Assembly (NCBI RefSeq): GCF_004022485.1
Contig: NZ_CP034951.1
Location: 3,410,001 to 3,474,000, forward strand
Length of the DNA: 64,000 bases
Direction of reading: 5' to 3'
DNA from: Aequorivita sp. H23M31
GTDB lineage: Bacteria > Bacteroidota > Bacteroidia > Flavobacteriales > Flavobacteriaceae
The notes beneath the pieces are model-generated. The model saw only the letters and a list, made by a program, of their open reading frames with translations, did no database searches and was not told the origin of the DNA. Within the stretch, counting starts at the first letter, position 1; every line of letters starts with the position of its first letter. The position numbers and the translations under genes were made by a program. This document shows, piece by piece, positions 56,102-63,211 of the stretch.

Positions 56102-56542
56102 ATGAAGAAAGAAGGGAAAGAAAATTTTGGGTTCAACAGTTTGAAATTCGTTCCCAAGGCATATACCAGCATAGCTTTCTTTCTTCTTTTAGGAGCAGTC
56201 TTATTCCTTTTTTGGGGAAGGAAATCCGAAAGTTTTCGATCGGATTTTCTCCTGGAAGTAATGCCGGAGTTTTATCAGCATATTTCCAATTTTACCATAA
56301 GCTATCTACTTTATGCAGGAATCGGCTATTTCTGGTTGATGATGGGAATTAGGTTTAAATATATAATCTTCTTCGGAATTGCATTCGTATTGGCGAATTT
56401 CATCTATGAACTATTCATTCCAATATTAAACACACCCGATATAATTGATGCCTATTTTGGATTCGCCGGAACAATTCTCGGTTTTTTCTTTTTATTTTTT
56501 GTGAAGAAATATGGGTTGGTGATAAATGCAAAACTAAAATAA
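56102..56542 (+). CDS. VanZ-like small membrane protein
   Basis: 146 residues with four transmembrane segments (about 20-40, 60-82, 86-106, 112-134). The last two loops, with ELFIPILNTPDIIDAYFGFAG, resemble the VanZ-like pattern of an acidic loop before a final glycine-rich helix. Function unknown. It stands alone downstream of the efflux operon with a 150-base gap. Confidence 0.65.
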   Translation: MKKEGKENFGFNSLKFVPKAYTSIAFFLLLGAVLFLFWGRKSESFRSDFLLEVMPEFYQHISNFTISYLLYAGIGYFWLMMGIRFKYIIFFGIAFVLANFIYELFIPILNTPDIIDAYFGFAGTILGFFFLFFVKKYGLVINAKLK

Positions 56543-56585
56543 GATACAATCAAATTATAAGGTTAAATCGGGTAACCAGAAAACC

Positions 56586-56618
56586 AAACCTGACAGGTCT
56601 CAAAGGCCTGTCAGGTTT
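56586..56618. repeat. Hairpin repeat AAACCTGACAGG...CCTGTCAGGTTT
   Basis: Perfect 12-base arms (56586-56597 and 56607-56618) around TCTCAAAGG. Similar in loop and arms to 5932-5962. It lies between the convergent VanZ-like and tmRNA genes and may stop transcription from both. Confidence 0.7.
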
Positions 56619-56642
56619 ACTCACGGTGTTGCGAATTAAAAA

Positions 56643-56683
56643 GCTCGCCATAGCTCGGTAGAAAAAACCGAGCTATGGCGAGC
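56643..56683 (-). terminator. tmRNA terminator, 17-base perfect stem
   Basis: GCTCGCCATAGCTCGGT (56643-56659) and its exact complement (56667-56683) with a loop of G and A. On the minus strand the stem is followed by TTTTTAATTC, so it ends the tmRNA transcript just after the acceptor stem. Confidence 0.8.
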
Positions 56684-56686
56684 GAA

Positions 56687-57084
56687 GGTGGAGCCGGGGA
56701 GATTCGAACTCCCGTCCAAACAAGCAATTATAATGCTTTCTACATGCTTAGTTTTCATTTGGATTTTCGTGAGATTGCCGGTCGAAAACTACCAACGCAC
56801 TCCTTATCTTCATTTGGGCTTCACAAGTGCATCAAAGCCCTACACTTGCTAGGTTTACTTTTACGAAGCCACTATATCAACCGCCGCAAACCAAGGCCGT
56901 TGAGTGACTTCCTGCTTGCCCACCTTGTGGGCCGAGGCACATCCTACTATGATTCGGATTATGCAGCTAGGGCGTAGTTATTCTCGCCGTTTAAAAAGTG
57001 TGAAATATGATATTTACGAGCTATATCCCAGCGCTCGGCATGCTTACAATACAATTAGACCCGCTGTCAAAACCAGTCGGCCCC
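56687..57084 (-). ncRNA. ssrA: Transfer-messenger RNA
   Basis: About 398 bases. The 5' end GGGGCCGACTGG (57084 leftward) pairs with the 3' CGGCTCC (56696-56690), forming the acceptor stem; the T arm GGGAGTTCGAATCTCCC is complete. The CCA end is not fully encoded (ACCT). The resume codon and tag at 56988-56959 read GENNYALAA then TAA, the expected Bacteroidota-type tag. It rescues ribosomes stalled on broken mRNA and marks the products for proteolysis. Frames on the plus strand here are antisense artefacts. Confidence 0.95.
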
Positions 57085-57216
57085 TTTCTTCAGTGATCAG
57101 TGTTCAGTATTCGGTGTGCAGTATTCAGCACGCATTGATAAATAATAATTATTCAATAATCAATCTAACCTCTAACCTCTAACCTCTGAACGAGATGCAA
57201 AAATACAAAAAATACC
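57085..57216. repeat. Short tandem word repeats (CAGTATTCAG and TCTAACC types)
   Basis: CAGTGATCAGTGTTCAGTATTCGGTGTGCAGTATTCAGC-type words (57091-57133, read in 10-20 base pieces) and three TCTAACC units (57166-57186). No gene or clear promoter for tmRNA is visible within them. Confidence 0.5.
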
Positions 57217-57224
57217 TATCTTTG
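57217..57224 (+). promoter_or_regulatory. Possible -7 element of the saccharopine dehydrogenase-like gene
   Basis: TATCTTTG followed by CGCCC, full consensus, 32 bases before the ATG at 57256. No TTG at -33. Confidence 0.45.
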
Positions 57225-57255
57225 CGCCCGCATAATCATTCAAAAATTATACCAT

Positions 57256-58482
57256 ATGCCCATAACTTTTGCTATCATCAAAGAAAGAAAGAATCCACCA
57301 GATCGTCGGGTGGTTTTCTCACCTAAAAAATGTCAAGAAGTTATCAAAAAATATCCGCAAGCAAGGATAATTGTTGAATCTTCCGATATTCGTATTTTTC
57401 CTGATGATGCATATAGAGAGGCTGGTTTTGAGGTTTTGCAGGATATTTCGGAGGCTGATGTTATGCTGGGAGTCAAAGAAGTACCGATAGATGCCCTAAT
57501 TCCCAATAAAAAATATTTTTTCTTTAGCCATACCATCAAAAAGCAACCGTACAATAGAAGACTTCTACAGGCAATCCTCGAAGAAAACATTGTATTGTTT
57601 GATCACGAAGCAATTGTAAATGAAAACAAACGCCGCTTAATTGGCTTCGGTCATTATGCGGGATTAGTTGGTGCCTATAATGGGTTTAGAGCTTTGGGAC
57701 TTCGTGATGGTTTATTTGAACTTCCAAAGGTTGAAAATCTTCCAGATCTTATTACAGTAAAAAAGGAGTTGGATAAAATCGAGATTCCACCGATAAAAAT
57801 TCTGTTATCCGGTTCAGGAAAAGTAACCGCGGGAGCAAAGGAGATTTTGGATCATTTAGGAATAAAGGAAATTTCGACACAAGAATATCTTTCCCAGCAA
57901 AAATTTGAAAGGCCCGTTTATTGTGTAATTCGAGTTGCAGATTACAATAAACGAAAAGATGGTGGTCCTTTTGATAAAACTGAATTCTATAACGATCCAT
58001 CTGAATATGAATCTGATTTTTTTAAATATGCCAAAACCAGCGATATGTTTATTGCAGGGCACTTTTATGGGGATGGAGCTCCTTACTTAATATCTAGGGA
58101 TGATGCAAAACGGGCAGATTTCCAAATTAATTTAATTGCGGATATTTCTTGTGATGTAAATGGGCCAGTTGCAAGTACCTTAAGAGCTTCTACCATAGCC
58201 AAGCCTTTTTATGGATATGAGCCCCAAGCAGAAAATGAAACTGAATTTGATGCCGCAAACGCCATTACTGTTATGGCAGTGGACAATTTGCCTTGCGAAT
58301 TACCGCGTGATGCCAGTCAAGGGTTTGGTGATATGTTTTTGGAAAATGTTATTCCCGCTTTTTTTGATGGAGATAAAAATGGAGTTTTGGAGCGGTCAAA
58401 AATTACTACTTCCGATGGTAAATTGACCCGCAGATTTTCTTATCTACAGCATTATGTTGATGCAAATAAGACAGAAGTTTAA
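57256..58482 (+). CDS. NAD(P)-dependent oxidoreductase, saccharopine/alanine dehydrogenase-like
   Basis: 408 residues. The N-terminal domain (KERKNPPDRRVVFSP, about 8-22, and IGFGHYAGLVGAYNGFRAL near 130) is that of the AlaDH/PNT and lysine-forming saccharopine dehydrogenase superfamily. A Rossmann loop LSGSGKVTAGAKEIL lies near 187-201. The C-terminal motif ADISCDVNGPV is typical of the saccharopine dehydrogenase branch. Reaction in this organism (lysine metabolism or another amino acid) is not determined. It appears monocistronic, divergent from tmRNA. Confidence 0.85.
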   Translation: MPITFAIIKERKNPPDRRVVFSPKKCQEVIKKYPQARIIVESSDIRIFPDDAYREAGFEVLQDISEADVMLGVKEVPIDALIPNKKYFFFSHTIKKQPYNRRLLQAILEENIVLFDHEAIVNENKRRLIGFGHYAGLVGAYNGFRALGLRDGLFELPKVENLPDLITVKKELDKIEIPPIKILLSGSGKVTAGAKEILDHLGIKEISTQEYLSQQKFERPVYCVIRVADYNKRKDGGPFDKTEFYNDPSEYESDFFKYAKTSDMFIAGHFYGDGAPYLISRDDAKRADFQINLIADISCDVNGPVASTLRASTIAKPFYGYEPQAENETEFDAANAITVMAVDNLPCELPRDASQGFGDMFLENVIPAFFDGDKNGVLERSKITTSDGKLTRRFSYLQHYVDANKTEV

Positions 58483-58540
58483 AGTATAATAATAATGCCT
58501 CTTAAAGGTAGATTATAAACGGTTTTTTCCTTATCACCCA

Positions 58541-60511
58541 CTAAATCTTTCGAAGTTCGATAGGTTCACCGTTCTGGATCTTTATTAGGGAGGTGAAAAA
58601 TTGTTGTAGCGCTTTATATGCTTCGGCCGGAAAAAAGTATTCTTTCAATTTTACATTAAGTCTAATATTTATTTTATTATCCACTTCTTCATAAGCAACG
58701 GAGAGCTCTCCATCGTTTCCGGGAAGTTTTATAACTTTACTCTGTGGAAGTTTTACTACCGTGTATTGCTTAGCGAGATCAATGGAAATCAGGTAGTTGT
58801 TCTCCAGAGGAAAACCAAAGTGGATGGGATAATTTCTTGAATTTTTTACAAATGGATTTTCAGAAAAATATGTTTCCATCATAAAAGGAAAAAGGAAGAG
58901 GGTATTGCCCACAGGTTGTTCATGTAATTCTATGTGATAATTTTCCTTAAAAGGTTGTTCCAGGTTTTTCTCATTTTCAACTTTATAATCTGAAATATTC
59001 CAAGATTCATTTTTAGCCTGCTTTCTCTTGAAGGCCTCATCCCTTCCGTAATCATTATAGTTTTTTCTTTTCTCAACCGAAATATATCCAGTTGAGACCT
59101 CATTTATTTCTCCTTCAAATACGCCGGATTCATTAGCGGTAAGAGCCATATTTATATAATGCAAATTTTTTGGAAAAGGCTCAATAGGCTCCCAATAACT
59201 TCCTTTATTGAAATCAAGAACCCGCCCTTCCATATTGAGATTTTTAAAAGGCACCACACCAAATGGAGTATTTTTTTCAGTGGCATCCAGAAAATGTTTC
59301 TCATTATTTATATTTAAAAATACCATTGCATAATTGAAATCTGAAAGAACTGGGTAATTATTGGTAGGGATCTGTTGGTTCCTGGTGGCAATCAGCATTA
59401 TTTTTGCATCCAATCCAGCTGCATTCAGGGCACTGACCAATCCTAAATTAATTTCTGAACTGTTACCTTTCCGTTGCTCAAAGGAATTCTTCACATTGCT
59501 ATTTGCAAATAGACCATATTTGCCGTTCCAGTTCATTCTTTCCTGGTAATAATAATATATGGTCTTAGCTTTATCCAAAGGATTGTGGAGAGATAAAATA
59601 GATTCTGGAAGTTGCTTTTTAAAATAGGAATCGTATTTTAATTGCTGTCCCACATTTTTATCCAGTTTAAGAACTTTGTCTGCATCAGCCCACGTTTCAG
59701 TATAGCTTGTTTTTTTTCCTCTAAAGTCTGTGTAACTAATCAATTCATATTTAATTCTGGCGATATAGTTTTTTTCCGAAAGCATATAGCGCTCTTTAGT
59801 TAGAGCCGGAGCATTTTTCATAATATAGGTTGCGGATTCACAGTCGCCCTGGGCCGAATAATCCCGGAGATGAAAACAATTCTTTTTTAGTTCTACTTTA
59901 TTGGTGTACAATTTCCTATTGCCAAACAAGGTGCGGTTATAGTGCCAATTTCCCAGAATTTCTGTGTGAAATTCAGAATGTATAACAGGCAGTGGGCCTT
60001 GAAAGTTCCAGCTGCCCAGGTTGAAGAAATAAGGAGATTCAACTCTGTACGAATATTCGAGTATGCTTCCGTCCTGAATATTGGGAAAGGTGAATTTTTT
60101 TAGAGACCAATGCTCTGTCTCATCCGTGTCAAAAATGGCTTCTTTTTTTACATAGGTAGGAATTTTTCCATTAAAGGTGGCTGCCGTTATTTCTGTTATT
60201 TTTTCCCGGGAGTCCTTTGTTCGGTAATATGGAATTTCTATAGTAGCATGTTCAAAGTTTTTGGCGTTGAGAACCTTAATTTTTACATAGATTTCTTTGA
60301 TCAACCTCAAATAATTGTTTACGGCTTCAACTTTATAGTTTCCTCTTTCATACAAAACGACGCCGCTTGCCTCTGGATCCGGAGCATACCTAGTCATTGA
60401 TATTTCCTCTTTTGAAGGTTTTCCAAAAATTTGGGCTTTACCGTCCTGAAAGGGCAAAACCGAAAGCATCAACAAAATAACAGTCTTTAAGGTGTTTTTG
60501 AAATGTGACAT
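58541..60511 (-). CDS. Exported DUF3857 protein with degenerate transglutaminase-like domain
   Basis: 656 residues. A signal peptide (about 1-27) precedes DUF3857 (about 45-215), then a transglutaminase-like region (about 295-400). In active members the catalytic Cys lies in a GDCxD-type turn; here the matching segment is GNSSEINLGLVSALNAAGL, with Ser in its place, so enzyme activity is doubtful. A third beta-rich domain (about 480-650) follows. This is common in Bacteroidota; function unknown. Monocistronic. Confidence 0.87.
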   Translation of the reverse strand: MSHFKNTLKTVILLMLSVLPFQDGKAQIFGKPSKEEISMTRYAPDPEASGVVLYERGNYKVEAVNNYLRLIKEIYVKIKVLNAKNFEHATIEIPYYRTKDSREKITEITAATFNGKIPTYVKKEAIFDTDETEHWSLKKFTFPNIQDGSILEYSYRVESPYFFNLGSWNFQGPLPVIHSEFHTEILGNWHYNRTLFGNRKLYTNKVELKKNCFHLRDYSAQGDCESATYIMKNAPALTKERYMLSEKNYIARIKYELISYTDFRGKKTSYTETWADADKVLKLDKNVGQQLKYDSYFKKQLPESILSLHNPLDKAKTIYYYYQERMNWNGKYGLFANSNVKNSFEQRKGNSSEINLGLVSALNAAGLDAKIMLIATRNQQIPTNNYPVLSDFNYAMVFLNINNEKHFLDATEKNTPFGVVPFKNLNMEGRVLDFNKGSYWEPIEPFPKNLHYINMALTANESGVFEGEINEVSTGYISVEKRKNYNDYGRDEAFKRKQAKNESWNISDYKVENEKNLEQPFKENYHIELHEQPVGNTLFLFPFMMETYFSENPFVKNSRNYPIHFGFPLENNYLISIDLAKQYTVVKLPQSKVIKLPGNDGELSVAYEEVDNKINIRLNVKLKEYFFPAEAYKALQQFFTSLIKIQNGEPIELRKI

Positions 60512-60628
60512 CTTATATAAATTTCGATATTTGAAAATATGTAAAATAATTTAAATGGGGTTATCGATATCATATTTCTCTTAGATTCGTGTTTTTTCGG
60601 GTTTATTATGGAAGTCATAAAAATGAAA

Positions 60629-60690
60629 GGAATCCTAATTTCAATTTTTCGGTTATTTTAAACTGAAAATTGAAATTGGATTCCTTTTTT
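60629..60690. terminator. Long hairpin terminator of the small lipoprotein operon
   Basis: GGAATCCTAATTTCAATTTT pairs with AAAATTGAAATTGGATTCC (60666-60684) with one bulge; T-rich runs lie on both sides (60685-60690 on plus, 60625-60618 on minus). It can end the leftward lipoprotein operon; it could also act rightward. Confidence 0.7.
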
Positions 60691-60734
60691 ATCTACAATA
60701 GATAATCTCGTTTGTAGAAAATGCTCACTAAAAA

Positions 60735-60974
60735 TTACTCCTTATCCTTTTGCTTGATTTTGGTATTGCCGTCATCGTCAGTCTTAATTTTGACCTTTTC
60801 GTCTTCGGTTTCCATTTTAATTTTGTCGTCCTTAACTTTAATATCGGCGCCTTTATTTTGCATGTCATCGATTATTTCTTCAGTTTGGGTTTTTTTTGGC
60901 TCTGTGTCTCTACAAGAAGAAACGGTTAGAGTAAAAAATCCTGCAAGTAAGGCAATCATTGTTAACTTTCTCAT
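60735..60974 (-). CDS. Small lipoprotein with charged tail (third of three)
   Basis: 79 residues. Lipobox VSSC (Cys21) followed by Arg-Asp, then a Lys/Glu/Asp-rich hydrophilic tail with repeated KVKDDKIKMETEDEKVKIKT-like strands. There is no domain. The mature +2 residue is Arg, so it should not be retained by an Asp-type inner-membrane signal. It is last of three adjacent genes of the same build. Confidence 0.75.
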   Translation of the reverse strand: MRKLTMIALLAGFFTLTVSSCRDTEPKKTQTEEIIDDMQNKGADIKVKDDKIKMETEDEKVKIKTDDDGNTKIKQKDKE

Positions 60975-61016
60975 TTTGTTTGTGTTTAATGGTTAGAATT
61001 TATTTTGATTTAGTAT

Positions 61017-61241
61017 TTAGTTATTTTTTTGAATCGTGTCGTTTATCCATTCCTTATTTTCTTTTATATGAGATGAATCTTTATTTACCACTTCCTTTAT
61101 GTCATCCTCTGCGCTTTGCATAAGGTCATCTATATCTTCAACTACATCTTGTTTTGCATCCTGACGGGAGGTTTCACGACAAGAAATAAGTAGTAAACTG
61201 GAAAAAAGGATTATAATGAGGATTAATGATAAATATTTCAT
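61017..61241 (-). CDS. Small lipoprotein with acidic tail (second of three)
   Basis: 74 residues from ATG 61241. Lipobox LISC (Cys21), then Arg-Glu-Thr, then an Asp/Glu-rich helix with DVVEDIDDLMQSAEDDIKEV. The pattern of Cys-Arg-acidic residue and a short charged tail matches both neighbours. It has its own upstream -7 box (61259-61266). No known family. Confidence 0.7.
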   Translation of the reverse strand: MKYLSLILIIILFSSLLLISCRETSRQDAKQDVVEDIDDLMQSAEDDIKEVVNKDSSHIKENKEWINDTIQKNN

Positions 61242-61258
61242 GTTTAGACCGATTATCA

Positions 61259-61285
61259 CAAAGGTACTTTAATCGATATCGTCAA
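61259..61285 (-). promoter_or_regulatory. Promoter of the second small lipoprotein
   Basis: On the minus strand TTGAC (from 61285) and TACCTTTG (61266-61259) are separated so that TTG and TA lie 16 bases apart. It is the only site in the window where both flavobacterial elements are found nearly at standard spacing. It lies partly inside the first lipoprotein gene, 18 bases before the ATG. Confidence 0.55.
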
Positions 61286-61502
61286 TTTTCTCATCGATTT
61301 TATCATTTACCTTTTTGTCGACTTTTTTTGCTGCTCTTTCCAGAACTCCTTCATTATCGGTGGTTTTTTCAATTGTAGTCTTTTCAACCGTTGTGGTATG
61401 AACAGGTACTTCCCGTATTACTTCTTTGGTTTCGGTTTTCTTCTCTCGACAAGAACCTAGAAATAGAGTAGCCAGGGAAACAAAAATCAGCAGTTTTTTC
61501 AT
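61269..61502 (-). CDS. Small lipoprotein with Thr/Lys-rich tail (first of three)
   Basis: 77 residues. Lipobox LGSC (Cys18), then Arg-Glu, a Thr/Glu/Lys linker with THTTVEK-like repeats (HTTTVEKTTIEKTT) and an amphipathic helical end KKVDKKVNDKIDEKIDDID. It is the same build as the two genes that follow. A TACGTTTG box (61533-61526) lies 24 bases before the start. Confidence 0.75.
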   Translation of the reverse strand: MKKLLIFVSLATLFLGSCREKKTETKEVIREVPVHTTTVEKTTIEKTTDNEGVLERAAKKVDKKVNDKIDEKIDDID

Positions 61503-61525
61503 CTTTATCGTTTTAATGGTTGGAA

Positions 61526-61533
61526 CAAACGTA
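61526..61533 (-). promoter_or_regulatory. Possible -7 element of the small lipoprotein operon
   Basis: TACGTTTG on the minus strand, full consensus. No TTG at -33. Confidence 0.4.
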
Positions 61534-61704
61534 AACGATTTAAAATTGAAAAATGATAATAATATATTAAAGAATGTAAAAATTACATTAAAATTGATCA
61601 GTATTTAATAAACTGGTGGCTTATTAACGGATTTATTGGATACTAGAGGAGTGTAATTCCCTCTTTATGACCAATAATATTCAAAATCTAAATTAATTAG
61701 AGAC

Positions 61705-62946
61705 CTATAAAGAATTGGAAGAAACATATTCTATTACCTTTTGGGTCGCCCCTGTGTTTTTATTCACGAAATGCCCCGCAATCATTCCTGTTTTTCTACG
61801 GAAGTTAGCGTCTTCTACTAATTTGGAAAAAATATCCATAGCCTCTTTGGAATTTGAGACTACAAATAAACCTGCTAAAGATCGCAGTTTATAAGCTTCT
61901 GGGAAACCCTCAAAATTTTTCCCTATAATTATGGGAACGCCAAAAGTGGCTGGCTCCAAAATATTATGAAGTCCTGTATTTCCCATGGCTCCGCCTACGT
62001 AAGCGATATCGGCATAACTATACAACTTGGTTAAAAGCCCTATGCAGTCTATTACGAGAACTTCATATGCTGAAATATTTACTTTATCTTTTTCGGAATA
62101 TAGAATAGTTTTCCTTTTGAGCTTGCTCTTAAATCCATCAATTTGAGACCTTTCCATTTTATGAGGTGCTATGATAAATTTTACTTTTTTTGGAGCGGAA
62201 TTTATATAATCCAAAAGCACGGCTTCATCTTCCGGCCAGGTACTTCCGCAGACAATACATATTGAGTTTCCTTTAAAATCTTCTGCAAAATTTAAGGTAT
62301 TGTCCATTTCAATCTGATGTGAAACCCTGTCAAAACGAGTGTCGCCGCTAACTGTTATGTTGGTAAAGCCAATATTTTTTAATAGTTCTCGGGATTCCTC
62401 ATCCTGTAAAAAGAAGTGGTTAAAGGCGGTAAGCGCTTTCCTCATAAAACCTCCATAACTTTGAAAAAACCATTGGTTGGGTCTAAAAACTCCCGAAATT
62501 AGGAGGGTCGGGATATCTTTTTGTTGAAGTTCAAACAGGTAATTGGGCCAAAATTCATATTTCACGAAAAAAACTAGTGAAGGATGCGTTATGGAAATAA
62601 ATTTTCGGGCATTTGAAGGAGTGTCCATTGGTAAATACACTACAACATCGGCCAAAGATGTATTTTTTTTAATCTCGAAACCTGAAGGAGAGAAAAAACT
62701 GATTATAATTTTATGGTCGGGTTTCCGTTTTCTAATTTCCTCCATTATGGGGACTCCTTGTTCAAATTCACCCAGAGATGCACAATGGAACCAAACGCTT
62801 TTATCGGAGGAGGCTATGTCTGCCTTGAGAATTTCAAAAACATTTTCCCTACCCTTCACAAAGAGTTTCATCTTATTGCTGAACAATCCTACAATTCGCA
62901 ATCCGAATGAGGTAAGATGGATCAATAAATTATAAAGGATGTGCAT
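61705..62946 (-). CDS. waaA: 3-deoxy-D-manno-octulosonic acid (Kdo) transferase
   Basis: 413 residues from ATG 62946; a GTG eight codons earlier would add a short extension. The N-terminal membrane-associated segment (YNLLIHLTSFGLRIVGL) is followed by the catalytic Glu motif CASLGEFEQG (about residue 55) and a GT-B fold with IVCGSTWPEDE and the closing YVGGAMGNTGLHNILEPA (in parts). It adds Kdo to lipid A precursor at the inner face of the inner membrane, for lipopolysaccharide core. Divergent from the aminotransferase gene. Confidence 0.93.
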   Translation of the reverse strand: MHILYNLLIHLTSFGLRIVGLFSNKMKLFVKGRENVFEILKADIASSDKSVWFHCASLGEFEQGVPIMEEIRKRKPDHKIIISFFSPSGFEIKKNTSLADVVVYLPMDTPSNARKFISITHPSLVFFVKYEFWPNYLFELQQKDIPTLLISGVFRPNQWFFQSYGGFMRKALTAFNHFFLQDEESRELLKNIGFTNITVSGDTRFDRVSHQIEMDNTLNFAEDFKGNSICIVCGSTWPEDEAVLLDYINSAPKKVKFIIAPHKMERSQIDGFKSKLKRKTILYSEKDKVNISAYEVLVIDCIGLLTKLYSYADIAYVGGAMGNTGLHNILEPATFGVPIIIGKNFEGFPEAYKLRSLAGLFVVSNSKEAMDIFSKLVEDANFRRKTGMIAGHFVNKNTGATQKVIEYVSSNSL

Positions 62947-62952
62947 AGAAGG

Positions 62953-62960
62953 CAAAAGTA
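62953..62960 (-). promoter_or_regulatory. Possible -7 element directly before waaA
   Basis: TACTTTTG (62960-62953), full consensus, ends seven bases before the ATG, so the transcript could be leaderless. A TTG (62977-62975 on minus) is 14 bases upstream, slightly short of the usual spacing. Confidence 0.4.
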
Positions 62961-63182
62961 GCGAATTCACCTATCAAATTTTGAAGTTATGACTGAACAC
63001 AATTCGAGAATTCAGATAAAATAAACTGTGCGAATGTTTACACATATCCTAAACTGGGTCTAACTGCACCGGATTTCTTTTTATACATAATTCATAACTC
63101 ATAACTCATAACTGGATGCGATATTGGTTTTTGCATTATTTTTTATTGTTTTAAAAGATATAGAGGTCAAATTTCAATTTCG

Positions 63183-63190
63183 TAATTTTG
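63183..63190 (+). promoter_or_regulatory. Possible -7 element of the aminotransferase gene
   Basis: TAATTTTG followed by CGCC, full consensus, 22 bases before the ATG. The 62947-63182 gap also holds three CATAACT words (about 63091-63112). Confidence 0.45.
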
Positions 63191-63211
63191 CGCCACTTAT
63201 AATAAACGTAG

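Noticed and set aside
56675..57182. Plus-strand frames of about 100 and 92 residues
   Set aside because: They are the complement of the tmRNA and its flanking word repeats.
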